The position numbers and the translations under genes were made by a program. From positions 36,713 to 100,712 of the forward strand of contig JAIXWP010000070.1 of assembly GCA_027491215.1 (NCBI GenBank): a DNA stretch of 64,000 bases, given 5' to 3'. Shown one piece after another: positions 1 through 10,470 of this stretch. The DNA comes from Flavobacteriales bacterium. GTDB lineage: Bacteria > Bacteroidota > Bacteroidia > Flavobacteriales_D > Sanyastnellaceae. Under the pieces are notes generated by a model that was given only the letters and a program-made list of their open reading frames with translations, had not been told where the DNA came from and ran no database searches. Numbering within the stretch: position 1 is the stretch's first letter; every line of letters begins with the position of its first letter.

Positions 1-765
1 ATCAGGAGCACTATTAGCATTGATGTCGTTCACTAGTGACTGATATGTTTGACTGTAGAACTCAAGTGCCAATGGATCTTCCGTATTCGGCAATGAGAAA
101 GTCGTTGAGATATCGTCTAAGTAATCGGTGAATGTTGTTCTCCAGCTAAACTCCCATCCCACTCTCCATTGTTTATTGAAAGTGAAATAGAATCCAAGAC
201 CAGCAGGAACTGCCAGACCAAACGCCGAGTATTCTTGTTCTTGACCTTCTGTTTTCCAATCGCGGAGATCAAACCAGAAACCGTCGTACTGAAGTACTCC
301 TTCCTTGTAGATCTGCCCTTGCGGGTTATGATAATAACCAGCCAGACCACCGAACACATACATTTTGAAGTCAGGGTTATAGTAACCACGATTTCCAACG
401 TCGTTATCATACCAAACAGTCAATTCCGCACGCACACCTAATTCTATGATATTGTTGCGGAAATTCATATTACGACCGCGGCGTGAAGGATTGGTAGTTA
501 GATTATCTCTGTCAGTAATTCGAATAAAATCTGTATTTGCAGCTACAGCAAGTCTTTTTGAAAACTTATAACGTCCATAGGCTCCTGCAGCATAGCGTGT
601 AGAAAGCAAGTGCATATCCCACACAAAATCACGGCGGGTCAACTGCTTTCCACCAATATCTCCGAGGTAATTGGCTGCGCCAACCTTCATCCCATAATCC
701 CAGCTGTATTGGGCTTGTGAGGTAATGCTTGCAAGCAAAGCGAGTATGAGTAGATATTTTTTCAT
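1..765 (-). CDS. Outer-membrane beta-barrel protein, DUF6089-like (partial, runs off left edge)
   Basis: Reverse-strand translation from ATG at 765: MKKYLLILALLASITSQAQYSWDYGMKVGAANYLGDIGGKQLTRRDF...; signal peptide followed by barrel-like sequence typical of Bacteroidetes DUF6089 proteins. Absent from the ORF track because it is truncated. Confidence 0.75.
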   Translation of the reverse strand, partial: MKKYLLILALLASITSQAQYSWDYGMKVGAANYLGDIGGKQLTRRDFVWDMHLLSTRYAAGAYGRYKFSKRLAVAANTDFIRITDRDNLTTNPSRRGRNMNFRNNIIELGVRAELTVWYDNDVGNRGYYNPDFKMYVFGGLAGYYHNPQGQIYKEGVLQYDGFWFDLRDWKTEGQEQEYSAFGLAVPAGLGFYFTFNKQWRVGWEFSWRTTFTDYLDDISTTFSLPNTEDPLALEFYSQTYQSLVNDINANSAPD

Positions 766-895
766 TCGCAACGAGTTCTCTTTAAGGCTCTAAAACAATG
801 CGCTAAGATAGATTTTCGCCTTCTTCTAACCAAATCTAATTTTACGATTGAAAAATTAATAGGTTTTCGCTTCTTTGCAAAAAAAATGGTTCGTG

Positions 896-1849
896 ATGAA
901 AAACAGCGTTTGTTCACTTTTTGGGATTGAATATCCCATCATTCAGGCAGGAATGATTTGGTGCAGTGGTTGGGAGCTGGCGTCTGCTGTCAGCAATGCT
1001 GGCGGGCTTGGTATATTGGGTGCTGGGTCCATGTACCCAGAGGTTTTGCGAGAGCAAATTTTGAAATGCCAAGCAGCTACTTCCAAGCCATTCGGAGTGA
1101 ATCTACCGTTGCTTTATCCCGATATTGAAAAACACGTTCAGACCATTATTGAGTTGAATGTGCCAATTGTATTTACCTCAGCGGGAAATCCGAAAACATG
1201 GACTGAGACCTTCAAAAAAGCGGGGATTACTGTGGTGCACGTTGTTTCAAGTAGCAAGTTTGCAAAAAAATCAGAAGATGCAGGAGTAGACGCTGTCGTG
1301 GCGGAAGGGTTTGAAGCAGGCGGACATAATGGTCGCGAAGAGACCACTACCCTGTGCTTGATACCGGCAGTGCGCGATGCGGTATCAATCCCGGTCATTG
1401 CAGCGGGTGGGATTGGGTCTGGAAAAGCAATGCTTGCCGCGATGGTCTTAGGAGCAGATGGCGTACAAATCGGCTCACGTTTCGTTGCCACTCCAGAATC
1501 TAGTGCACATCAAGCGTTCAAAGAACGCGTGATTGATGCTAATGAAGGCGATACACTTCTCACTTTGAAAGAATTGACTCCTGTAAGACTTCTTCGCAAT
1601 GAATTTTTCAATCAAGTTATGGAGGCCTACGCCCGCGATGCCAGCAACGAAGAATTAAACGAAATTTTGGGCCGTGGCAGGGCAAAAAAAGGAATGTATG
1701 AGGGGGATATGGTAAACGGAGAGCTGGAGATTGGTCAAGTATCATCCACCATCAAAGAAATCAAGCCTGCGGCGGATATCGTGAAAGAAATCATTCTTGA
1801 ATACAGACAACTACTTCAGACTGAATCTCTAAATAGACTTCTAATTTAG
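896..1849 (+). CDS. Nitronate monooxygenase / FabK-like flavoprotein
   Basis: FGIEYPIIQAGMIWCSG..., AGGLGILGAG, EGFEAGGHNGREETTTLCLIP, IPVIAAGGIGSG, GADGVQIGSRFVAT motifs. The ORF opens at 875; the ATG at 896 (MKNSVCSLFG) is a likely start. Confidence 0.88.
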   Translation: MKNSVCSLFGIEYPIIQAGMIWCSGWELASAVSNAGGLGILGAGSMYPEVLREQILKCQAATSKPFGVNLPLLYPDIEKHVQTIIELNVPIVFTSAGNPKTWTETFKKAGITVVHVVSSSKFAKKSEDAGVDAVVAEGFEAGGHNGREETTTLCLIPAVRDAVSIPVIAAGGIGSGKAMLAAMVLGADGVQIGSRFVATPESSAHQAFKERVIDANEGDTLLTLKELTPVRLLRNEFFNQVMEAYARDASNEELNEILGRGRAKKGMYEGDMVNGELEIGQVSSTIKEIKPAADIVKEIILEYRQLLQTESLNRLLI

Positions 1850-1941
1850 TTGCACCATGCAACCTTTTAGTACTAAAGAACGTGAAATATAAAGAGGCAC
1901 GTTCCGTTGTAGCGTGCCCTCGCCCTTATCTTTGCAGCGAA

Positions 1942-4059
1942 TTGAATAAACGATTACATAGCTTACTTCTGATCGCCCTACTAACAGGGCTTTCTGTGCT
2001 ATTTTCGAAATCATCATTCGCACAACCTGTTTTATCCCCGGCCATTCAGTGTATTCAAATGTCCAACACAACTGATTTCAGTTTAACATGGCAGGCAGGT
2101 AATGATCCTAGTGGTAACTTCATAGGTTATCACCTTTATCAAGGTTCAAGTTCGGGCGGCCCTTTCATCGAAATCGGTGTTATCAATAATGTAAACGCGA
2201 ATAATTTTATAGTCCTTTCGCCTACTCCACCAGTAAGCGATATGTGCTTTTATATTCAAGCAGAAAATTTAGTTGGCGGGATCCCGACCCTCTCACCTCC
2301 TGGTGAGGTTTTTTGTTCGATTTTCCTAAATGTCTCTCCCAGCGCAGCTCCGCAAGGATTTGCCTTTTTGGATTGGAACAATCCAAGTCCAAACGTTCAG
2401 GTAAGCGGTGAGTATGTGATTAGCATGGAATACCCTGCAGGCACGTGGACAGAAATAGCTTATTTGCCACAAGAAATTACTTCTTACAATCATGAAATTT
2501 CTACTTGTAATGAAGTACTAAATTTTCAAGTCGTATTTGAAACCGCTGTTGGCTGCGACTTTGCGAGCAATATAGATGGGGAATTATTGACCGACCTTAC
2601 CCCTCCCGCCATTCCGGTTGTCACTTCTGTATCCATCGATCATACTACCAATGATGCTGTTATTTCTTGGAATGTTTCACAATCGGCGGATTGTCAGGGA
2701 TACATTCTTTACAACTGCAATAGCAACGGAAGCGTGTCATTGATTGACACCATTTTTGGCATCAACAACACCCAATTTATTGATTTGCTTGCACCCACCG
2801 CATCCGGACCAGTAAGCTACTTGCTTGCAGCGATTGACACCTGCTACAGCGGCACGCCGCCATCACCAAACACCAGTCCTGCGGGCGATGTATGTAATGA
2901 ATCGATTTATATCAGCCCGATTGGATATGCTGTTTGTTCCGAAACTGTAGATATCAATTGGACACCATACATAGGATGGGAAGATGGTGTTGCAGCATAT
3001 GAAATTTATCATCGCTTTGGCACTGATCCATACGTTTTAATCGAGTCATTGCCTGGCGACCAACTTACTTTCACGCACGATGTTACCGTGGGAGGACTTA
3101 ATTCCTATTACATAAGAGGAGTTTCTAATACGGGCGGATACTCAGCGATTTCGAATCTTCAAAATGTACAAGTGACCTATCCTGTGCCTCCAAGTTTTAC
3201 CTATATCACATCTGTGTCCGTTTGGAATAATGACACCCTTCATATTTCTGTACTAACCGAATCAGTAGGCAGTGATCATTTCTACACACTCGAGCGTCAA
3301 CGCACGGGTACCAATGATTGGGATGAAATGATAACAATAAATAATCTCGGTGCGCAAGATTTATTTTTCGAAGATGGTGAGAATATTAACGCAGATTTTT
3401 TCACCTACGAATATCGCTTGATCGTCGAGAATGTTTGTGAGGATATTGTAGACACATCAAATATCGCCATAAGCTGTTTACTAAATGGTTTTGCATACAG
3501 TGACCGATTAACGAATACCCTTCAATGGTCCAACTACGTTGGTTTTGATGAAGGAGTAAACGAGTATCGCATTCATAGAAAAATGGGAATAGACGGAGCA
3601 GATATGATAATTGGAACAGTTTCAGGAGGAACTAATTCCTATGATGATGATGTAAGCGGATTAGAATTTAGCCCTGGCGATTTCATTTATCGAATCGAAG
3701 CGGTGTCCTCTCCCAGCAGTGATTATCCGGACATCTACACAGCCCTGAGCAACGAAATAAGACTGTCACTCGATCCTGTGATTTGGGTGCCCAATGCCTT
3801 CGTAGTTGATGGTTTTAATACCACATTTGGCCCAGTAATTCGCTTCGCTGATTATGACAATTATCGAATGCTAATTTATAGTCGTTGGGGAGACGTAATT
3901 TACGACACCAACGATATCGCAGCGCCGTGGGATGGCTTTATGAATGGAGAACCTGTTCAGGAAGGAGTCTATGTTTATTACATCCAAATTAAGGACGGGA
4001 AGGGCCGATTAGAGGAACGCAGAGGAACAGTTACCTTGCTTACAGCAAGAGACCAATAA
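1942..4059 (+). CDS. Secreted FN3-type multidomain protein with gliding-motility-associated (T9SS type B) C-terminal domain
   Basis: C-terminus WVPNAFVVDGFNTTFGPVIRFADYDNYRMLIYSRWGDVIYDTND...PWDGFMNGEPVQEGVYVYYIQIKD is the type B CTD signature. In-frame TTG at 1942 gives a clean signal peptide (MNKRLHSLLLIALLTGLSVLFSKSSFAQ) just after a -7-like TATCTTTG; the ORF track opens at 1882. Confidence 0.8.
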   Translation: MNKRLHSLLLIALLTGLSVLFSKSSFAQPVLSPAIQCIQMSNTTDFSLTWQAGNDPSGNFIGYHLYQGSSSGGPFIEIGVINNVNANNFIVLSPTPPVSDMCFYIQAENLVGGIPTLSPPGEVFCSIFLNVSPSAAPQGFAFLDWNNPSPNVQVSGEYVISMEYPAGTWTEIAYLPQEITSYNHEISTCNEVLNFQVVFETAVGCDFASNIDGELLTDLTPPAIPVVTSVSIDHTTNDAVISWNVSQSADCQGYILYNCNSNGSVSLIDTIFGINNTQFIDLLAPTASGPVSYLLAAIDTCYSGTPPSPNTSPAGDVCNESIYISPIGYAVCSETVDINWTPYIGWEDGVAAYEIYHRFGTDPYVLIESLPGDQLTFTHDVTVGGLNSYYIRGVSNTGGYSAISNLQNVQVTYPVPPSFTYITSVSVWNNDTLHISVLTESVGSDHFYTLERQRTGTNDWDEMITINNLGAQDLFFEDGENINADFFTYEYRLIVENVCEDIVDTSNIAISCLLNGFAYSDRLTNTLQWSNYVGFDEGVNEYRIHRKMGIDGADMIIGTVSGGTNSYDDDVSGLEFSPGDFIYRIEAVSSPSSDYPDIYTALSNEIRLSLDPVIWVPNAFVVDGFNTTFGPVIRFADYDNYRMLIYSRWGDVIYDTNDIAAPWDGFMNGEPVQEGVYVYYIQIKDGKGRLEERRGTVTLLTARDQ

Positions 4060-4066
4060 GACATCC

Positions 4067-4786
4067 ATGCACCTCATTATCGATCAAGGAAATTCATACA
4101 CTAAAGTGGCCCTATTCGAAGGTGCCAAGCTAGATGAGTTTTATAGATTTGATGATCTTCAACTAGCCTCTTATTTAAACGAACTATCACCTTCAATAGT
4201 CGATGTTTTTGTATCCACAGTACGAGCATCTATTGGAGATAGCATTGAATCGTTGAAATCGAATCACCGTGTAACTCTTCTGAACAGAAGTATGAAGCTA
4301 CCCATTGCTTTCGATTATACAACCTTCGATACACTTGGACTTGATCGCATTGCCAATGCATGTGCTGTTCACTATCTTTTTCCGAATCAAAACTGTTTGG
4401 TGATAGATGCCGGAACCTGCGTGACATACTCCGTCATAAAAAATGGAGCTTTTATCGGCGGGGCCATTTCGCCTGGCCTACAAATGAGATTCAAATCCCT
4501 CCATCATTTCACGGGGCGCTTGCCGCTTTTGTCTTCAACAACGGAATCTATTGACACCACTGGAAAATCGACAGATGAATCCATCTTGAGCGGTGTTGAA
4601 GTAGGCATTGTGAAAGAAATTGAAGGAATGATTGATTCTTTTTGTAGTGAAAACGGCCTTTTGAACGTCATACTGACCGGTGGAGATGGAAGTTATTTGG
4701 GCAGCCGCCTTAAAAGCCCCATTTTTGCGAACGAAAATTTAACCCTTGAGGGGTTGAATCAAATTTATCTTTATCAATTAACGTGA
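4067..4786 (+). CDS. coaX: Type III pantothenate kinase
   Basis: MHLIIDQGNSYTKVALFEG N-terminus, GLDRIANACAVHYLFPNQNCLVIDAGTCVTYSVI, GGAISPGLQMRFKSLHHFTGRLP, LTGGDG. Confidence 0.93.
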   Translation: MHLIIDQGNSYTKVALFEGAKLDEFYRFDDLQLASYLNELSPSIVDVFVSTVRASIGDSIESLKSNHRVTLLNRSMKLPIAFDYTTFDTLGLDRIANACAVHYLFPNQNCLVIDAGTCVTYSVIKNGAFIGGAISPGLQMRFKSLHHFTGRLPLLSSTTESIDTTGKSTDESILSGVEVGIVKEIEGMIDSFCSENGLLNVILTGGDGSYLGSRLKSPIFANENLTLEGLNQIYLYQLT

Positions 4787-6216
4787 AGAAACTTTCCTTA
4801 GTTATTGCCTTATTATCGGTCACAGTTGGAGCATGGACACAGTCTAGCATTAGCAATGTGTACTCTCGTCTTGGCATAGGATTATTAGAACAACCGGGTA
4901 ATGTAAATAGCCTTGGAATGGGCGGTATATCTACAGTGAGCTTTGACAACAATGCTCTCAATTTATTTAACCCAGCTAGTTATTCTCATCTTTCCCGCAC
5001 CGTATTACAGCTCACAGGCAAGGGTATTCAGTCGTCATTGAACAACGGAGAGTCTACTACTCGATATCGCGGTGGTCAAATACAAGAGATTGGTTTAGGT
5101 TTAAAAAAGACAGGCAGCCCGTGGGGATTTGCGATGGGCGTCACACCATACAGCGCTGTTGGTTTCAACCTTACAAGCACAGGAGTGGTAAATGATTCCA
5201 CCACTGTAAAATATAAAAACGACGGATCTGGAGGAATCAACCGATTTGTGGTAGGTGTATCACGTTCATTCAAGCTTTATAAAAACCCATCACAAGACAC
5301 TACACTCAGAGGAACTGCGCGTTTCAATTCCGATAATCGTTGGAAAGAAATCAAGGATTCATTAGAGCTTGTTTCTCCTAAACTTTCTGTTGGTTTAAAT
5401 ATCAACTATCTATTCGGTTCCGTAAGAAACGAGCGCAAAGTTGAATATAACAACACCAGATATTTCGGCACCAGAATTACTTCAAGAACTTCCATCTCAG
5501 ATGTATTGCTAGAAGCAGGTTTACACTACTATATGCCACTTCAACTGACCTGGGATCAAAAGAAAATCAAGTCAGGAACCTACCTTATGTTGGCAGCTGA
5601 TTATATGATGGGCTCTGATCTCAATTCTACCTTCGATGAATTGGGTGAACTGTATCTATATGCAAATGCTAGAGAGACCGTTGTTGACACTAGCTATCAA
5701 ATTTTAGAGCAGTCTGGCACATTCGCTATTCCGCAGAGAATATCTCTTGGTGCAGGAATCATGCGTGTTGGAACAGAAGGAAGACTTTGGCAATACAGCG
5801 CAGAGTATCGAGTGCAAGACTGGACTTCTTTTGAAAGCACCTTCTCTGATGCTTTAGGAGTTGAGTCCTTATCCAAGTATCAGCATTTAGGATTTGGAAT
5901 AGAGTTAACCCCTAAGGGATCTGAGAATGCTAACAATTTATTTGAGCGCACCACCTATCGCATTGGCGCAAGAAATACCGACACATATGTCACATTGAAT
6001 GAGACACAAATCAATCAACGCGCAATTTCGGCGGGAATCAGCATGCCCATCTTAGCTTCAAGATCATCTAGTAAGTTTAATTTCGGAATTGAGTATGGCA
6101 CTTCAGGAACATTAGAAGGAGACCTCATCAAAGAAAATTTCGTCAATTTCCAAATAGGCCTCAGTCTTACCCCCTATTTCTTAAATCCATGGTTCGTGCA
6201 ACGTCAGTATGATTAA
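4783..6216 (+). CDS. Conserved Bacteroidetes outer-membrane protein (beta-barrel)
   Basis: GTG start, signal peptide (MKKLSLVIALLSVTVGAWTQ), SSISNVYSRLGIGLLEQPGNVNSLGMGG, long amphipathic repeats; 4-bp overlap with coaX. Confidence 0.7.
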   Translation: MKKLSLVIALLSVTVGAWTQSSISNVYSRLGIGLLEQPGNVNSLGMGGISTVSFDNNALNLFNPASYSHLSRTVLQLTGKGIQSSLNNGESTTRYRGGQIQEIGLGLKKTGSPWGFAMGVTPYSAVGFNLTSTGVVNDSTTVKYKNDGSGGINRFVVGVSRSFKLYKNPSQDTTLRGTARFNSDNRWKEIKDSLELVSPKLSVGLNINYLFGSVRNERKVEYNNTRYFGTRITSRTSISDVLLEAGLHYYMPLQLTWDQKKIKSGTYLMLAADYMMGSDLNSTFDELGELYLYANARETVVDTSYQILEQSGTFAIPQRISLGAGIMRVGTEGRLWQYSAEYRVQDWTSFESTFSDALGVESLSKYQHLGFGIELTPKGSENANNLFERTTYRIGARNTDTYVTLNETQINQRAISAGISMPILASRSSSKFNFGIEYGTSGTLEGDLIKENFVNFQIGLSLTPYFLNPWFVQRQYD

Positions 6217-6760
6217 TCTGCGTTACATATTCATAGCAGTGGTGAGTGCTTTTAGCACCCTATTTTTATTTTCTTGTAAAAATGAAATTGCGGATATCAA
6301 AGCGATAACCGAAGATCGTGTAGTGCCTTTGCAGACCAATATCGAGGCGTCTTACAAATACACTGAGAATGGCAAATTGCGTAATCTATTAGAAGCAAAA
6401 CAGCTTGATCAATATGGAGGTGACTCCACCTATATCGTGGCTTCAGGTGGGTTCAAGATGACCTTCTATGATTCGACAGAAGTTGAAACAGCGAGCATGA
6501 GCGCCGTTAGAGGCACCTACTTTGAGAAACAGAATAAATTAATTGCTGAGGAAAACGTTGTCCTTGTAAATACACAAGGAGAAATGCTCGAAACTTCCAA
6601 GTTAATATTTGAACAAGATAGTTCTCGGATTTACACCGATCAATTTGTGACCATTACCAGTGGAGATGGTAAGTTTTATGGCAAAGGCTTAGAGAGCAAC
6701 GGTAGTTTTACCAAATATCGCATCCTCCAGCCGACAGGCGACATCTATGTCGAGGAATAA
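6209..6760 (+). CDS. lptC: LPS export ABC transporter periplasmic protein LptC
   Basis: Lipoprotein signal (LFLFSC), GGDSTYIVASGGFKMTFYDST...A.RGTYFEKQNKLIAEENVVLVNTQGEMLETSKLIFEQDSSRIYTDQFVTI; typical LptC pattern. Confidence 0.85.
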   Translation: MINLRYIFIAVVSAFSTLFLFSCKNEIADIKAITEDRVVPLQTNIEASYKYTENGKLRNLLEAKQLDQYGGDSTYIVASGGFKMTFYDSTEVETASMSAVRGTYFEKQNKLIAEENVVLVNTQGEMLETSKLIFEQDSSRIYTDQFVTITSGDGKFYGKGLESNGSFTKYRILQPTGDIYVEE

Positions 6761-6784
6761 ATAATTCCGCTGTATCTTCGCAGC

Positions 6785-6988
6785 ATGGAGAAGGCTAATA
6801 AATTTCTGATTCATTTTTGGTTGGCAGTAGCAATTGCCTCCACCATTTTTGCCATTTACATGACTGCTGCGCATGGCTGGGAAGTGGGTCAGAAGTACTT
6901 TTTCGTTCCTGTAATTTCTTTTGTGTGGTATCTTTTCAGAAGAATGATGTACAAGCGTATGAGCGCACAAAACCAGGATCGCAAATAG
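6785..6988 (+). CDS. Small membrane protein, unknown function
   Basis: 67 aa with two hydrophobic segments (FLIHFWLAVAIASTIFAIYMT; YFFVPVISFVWYLFRRMMY). TATCTTCG -7-like element just upstream of ATG. Confidence 0.6.
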   Translation: MEKANKFLIHFWLAVAIASTIFAIYMTAAHGWEVGQKYFFVPVISFVWYLFRRMMYKRMSAQNQDRK

Positions 6989-7005
6989 CCTCTAATTTCG
7001 CTTGA

Positions 7006-8283
7006 ATGGATTCCTATTGGATATTAATTGTCTTACTCTCATTGGTAGCCTCCGCTTTCTCTAGCGGAATGGAAATCGCGTTTATCACTTCAAATAAACT
7101 TAAGATAGAACTCGACCGAAAGCAGGGAGTTTTCGGAGCGGAGATTATTGGTCATTTTACGAGACATCCAAAGATGTTTATAGCAGCAATGCTCGTAGGA
7201 AATAATATCGCGCTCGTTATCTACGGATTATATATGGGTGAGGCGGTAACGAATATTTTTACCCATAACCTACCCGACTTCTCCATTTGGCTTGGTGATG
7301 CCGGAATGCTGATTACACAGACATTAATTTCGACCATCATAGTATTGATTTTTGGAGAGTTTATTCCCAAAGCTATTTTCCAAATCAATCCTAATCGCTG
7401 GCTTAATTTCTTCGCTGTACCCATGTTGTTATGGTATGCAGTATTGTATGTATTCGCCTGGTTTGTTGCTATGATCAGCGACATATTCTTGAGAGTGTTT
7501 TTGAAGACAAAATCCGAAAGCGAAAAAGTAGAATTTGGCCGAATCGATCTTGACCATTTCTTAACAGAAGCCACGGGCAACATCGATAGATCAAAAGAGT
7601 TTGATCATGAAATTCAAATTTTTCAAAACGCGCTTGACTTTTCTAAAGTGAAAGCACGTGATTGCCTTATTCCACGTAATGAAATCGTAGCGGTAGAGAT
7701 TACCGATAGCGTTGAAAAACTTCGTCAACTTTTTATTGAAACAAGGCTTTCAAAAATCCTTGTATTCAAAGAAAACATTGATCACATCATCGGGTATGTG
7801 CATAGTTTTGAGATCTTCAAAAAGCCTGCACACATTCAGCACGTATTGCGTCCTGTAGCGATCATTCCAGAACCAATGGCCGCGAATGAAATTTTGGAAT
7901 TATTTATTTCCAAGAAAAAAAGTTTGGCGGTAGTCGTTGATGAATATGGCGGTACTGCGGGGATAATTACCATGGAAGATATCGTGGAAGAAATTTTTGG
8001 GGAGATCGAAGACGAGCACGATAAAGACGAGACCACAGAGAAAAAAATAGATGAACATATCTATGAATTTTCTGCACGATTAGAAATTGATTATTTGAAC
8101 GATAAATACCAGTTTAACTTACCGACTAATGTTGAGGAATACGATACATTGGGCGGCTTGATTCTCTATTTATACGAAGATATTCCCGAAGAGGGGGATG
8201 TCATTGATGTCGAGAACTTTACTCTGACCGTCTCTAAGGTCAGTGAAACACGGGTAGAGCTAGTAAAACTGGCGATTAACTGA
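7006..8283 (+). CDS. CNNM/CorC-family protein (DUF21 + CBS pair + CorC/HlyC domain)
   Basis: SLVASAFSSGMEIAFITSNKLKIELDRKQG, VKARDCLIPRNEIVAVEI, KKKSLAVVVDEYGGTAGIITMEDIVEEIFGEIEDEHD. Confidence 0.92.
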   Translation: MDSYWILIVLLSLVASAFSSGMEIAFITSNKLKIELDRKQGVFGAEIIGHFTRHPKMFIAAMLVGNNIALVIYGLYMGEAVTNIFTHNLPDFSIWLGDAGMLITQTLISTIIVLIFGEFIPKAIFQINPNRWLNFFAVPMLLWYAVLYVFAWFVAMISDIFLRVFLKTKSESEKVEFGRIDLDHFLTEATGNIDRSKEFDHEIQIFQNALDFSKVKARDCLIPRNEIVAVEITDSVEKLRQLFIETRLSKILVFKENIDHIIGYVHSFEIFKKPAHIQHVLRPVAIIPEPMAANEILELFISKKKSLAVVVDEYGGTAGIITMEDIVEEIFGEIEDEHDKDETTEKKIDEHIYEFSARLEIDYLNDKYQFNLPTNVEEYDTLGGLILYLYEDIPEEGDVIDVENFTLTVSKVSETRVELVKLAIN

Positions 8284-8392
8284 CCTGCAAATTATTGATT
8301 TTCATTACTTTAAAAGGTTATTCGATTAAGATGTGTTTTGTGTCTATCAATTTACGATATTCGCATCCCAAATTTTTATTAAGCTAGACTAT

Positions 8393-10447
8393 ATGGCAAT
8401 GATCGAAAAAATCAGGAACCAGAAATGGCTCGTGATCACAGTAGTAGGTTTAGGTCTCATCCTATTTTTGGTAACGGGACTAATCCAGAACATTGATAAA
8501 TTATCATCTGATTCTATTGGAGAAATTGATGGTGATGAAATCTCTGCTCAAGAATGGATGGCTGCAGTAGAGCAGCAAAAAGTATTGTTCAACTATTCAG
8601 GTAATGAAAGCAGTTTGAGCAATGACACTTGGAACAATCTTGTGGAAAGCAAGCTCATGAAAGATGAGTTTGATGCAATTGGATTGACCGTAACGGAAGA
8701 AGAGTACGACCAAATCGTATTTGGTGAAATGCTTTCTCCATTCGTTAAGCAAACCATTTATGGTGGACAAGATTCTGCTTCTGTAAGAGAGCAAATGCGT
8801 ACCAATTTTGATGGTATGGAGCCTGCTCGTGCTGAGGGTTGGAAAAAACTTATCACTCAAAAGCGTTTGAAAGAGAAGTATGACTTGATGGTGAAGCGTG
8901 GTTTGTATGCGAACAACCTTGATGGTAAGTGGGCATTCAAGCAGCAAGCTGACAAAGTAAATATCTCTTACGTTGTTAAGACGTACGCTGAAATTCCAGA
9001 CAGCACTATCACTTGGACTGAAAGCGATCTTAAGAGCTACTATAACAAGCACAAAAACGATCGTGAATACAAGCAAGAGACTAGCCGCACAGTGGAATAC
9101 ATTAAGTTTCCTGTTCAGCCAAGCTCAATGGATAGCGTTTCTATCCGTGAGAGTTTAACTACGCTTGCTACAACATTCAGAACAGCTACAAACGATTCAG
9201 CTTACGCTGCGGAGAATACTTCAGTAGGTTCTATACCAACTATGAAGTATCACTCAGGTGCTTTCCCAGAGCCTTTCAACACACAAGTATTGAATGATTC
9301 AATGGGTAAAATCGTTGGTCCATTTGCATTCAATGGCAAAATGAGCATCGCTAAAGTAACCAAGCGAATGAACGAAGTTGACTCCGTAAAGGCTCGTCAC
9401 ATTTTGATCAAAGCAGATCGTAAAGATGCTGGAGCATTGGCTATTGCTAAAGCAAAGGCTGACTCAATCAAGAATGTAATCGCTAAAGAAAATAACTTCG
9501 AAGCAATGGCTGCGCAATTCGGTTCGGACGGAACTAAGAACACCGGTGGTGATCTTGGTTGGTTTGGTCGTGGTGCAATGGTTAAAGAATTCGAAGACGC
9601 ATCATTCAATGGTAAGTTGAAGCAGTTGCAAACTGTTACTACTGACTTCGGTGTTCACGTTTTGGAAATCACAGAACAGAAGAGTGCAGTAGCGAAGGTT
9701 GCAGTTATTGAGCGTCGTATTGAGCCTAGCGCTGGTACACGTAAGGGTGCATATAGCTTGGCAAGCGAGTTCTCTATCAACTTTGCAGACACTGCGGCTT
9801 TTAGAGCGGCAGCGGATACATTGAACGGTGGAACTCCAATTATCCCAGCACAAAATATTCGTCCAAACAGCACAACTGTTAGTGGATTGCAAGATGGATA
9901 CTCTGTTGTATCATGGGCTTATTCAGCTGACTTGGGTGAAGTATCTCAACCAATGTTGATTGGTACAGATTACATCATTGCTGCTCTAACAGAAGTGAAA
10001 GAGCGCGGTGTTCCAACGCTTGATAACGTTCGTGAGAAAATGGAAGTTGAAGTAATCAAGGAAAAGAAAGCTGAGAAGTACATGGAAATGATGAAGTCTG
10101 GTAGCCTTCAAGAAATCGCTACTGCTATTTCATCAACCGTTAAAAATGCTGAGAACATCACACTTCGTAGCGGTAACATTCCAAACAGTGGAGTAAGCCA
10201 ACAAGAATATGAAGTGATCGGTATCGCATTTGGATTAAAGAAAGACTTCATCTCTTCTCCAATCCAAGGAAAGGGCGGTGTTTATGTGATCCAAAAGACT
10301 TCAGATGTAGTTGAAGGTGTTACCACTGATAACTATACTGCTGATCGCGATGGTTTGATGACAAACCTTCAAAACAGAGCAGCAATGGCAGTATTCAATT
10401 CATTCAAAGAAGAAGCTAAAATCGAGGACAATCGATTTGAAAGATAA
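8393..10447 (+). CDS. Peptidyl-prolyl cis-trans isomerase, PpiD/SurA type
   Basis: MAMIEKIRNQKWLVITVVGLGLILFLVTG (TM anchor) and parvulin core VKARHILIKAD...NNFEAMAAQFGSDGTKNTGGDLGWFGRGAMVKEFEDASFNGK...TDFGVHVLEI. Start refined from ORF start 8333. Confidence 0.92.
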   Translation: MAMIEKIRNQKWLVITVVGLGLILFLVTGLIQNIDKLSSDSIGEIDGDEISAQEWMAAVEQQKVLFNYSGNESSLSNDTWNNLVESKLMKDEFDAIGLTVTEEEYDQIVFGEMLSPFVKQTIYGGQDSASVREQMRTNFDGMEPARAEGWKKLITQKRLKEKYDLMVKRGLYANNLDGKWAFKQQADKVNISYVVKTYAEIPDSTITWTESDLKSYYNKHKNDREYKQETSRTVEYIKFPVQPSSMDSVSIRESLTTLATTFRTATNDSAYAAENTSVGSIPTMKYHSGAFPEPFNTQVLNDSMGKIVGPFAFNGKMSIAKVTKRMNEVDSVKARHILIKADRKDAGALAIAKAKADSIKNVIAKENNFEAMAAQFGSDGTKNTGGDLGWFGRGAMVKEFEDASFNGKLKQLQTVTTDFGVHVLEITEQKSAVAKVAVIERRIEPSAGTRKGAYSLASEFSINFADTAAFRAAADTLNGGTPIIPAQNIRPNSTTVSGLQDGYSVVSWAYSADLGEVSQPMLIGTDYIIAALTEVKERGVPTLDNVREKMEVEVIKEKKAEKYMEMMKSGSLQEIATAISSTVKNAENITLRSGNIPNSGVSQQEYEVIGIAFGLKKDFISSPIQGKGGVYVIQKTSDVVEGVTTDNYTADRDGLMTNLQNRAAMAVFNSFKEEAKIEDNRFER

Positions 10448-10470
10448 TCCTTGAATTAAGGAAAAAGAAA

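Noticed and set aside
117-441. Overlapping + and - ORFs at the left edge (97 aa and 90 aa)
   Set aside because: The reverse-strand DUF6089-like frame (765 to left edge) explains the region; the track missed it only because it is truncated.
8597-9076. 159-aa minus-strand ORF inside the PPIase gene
   Set aside because: Antisense to a well-supported parvulin gene, with no domain or start context.
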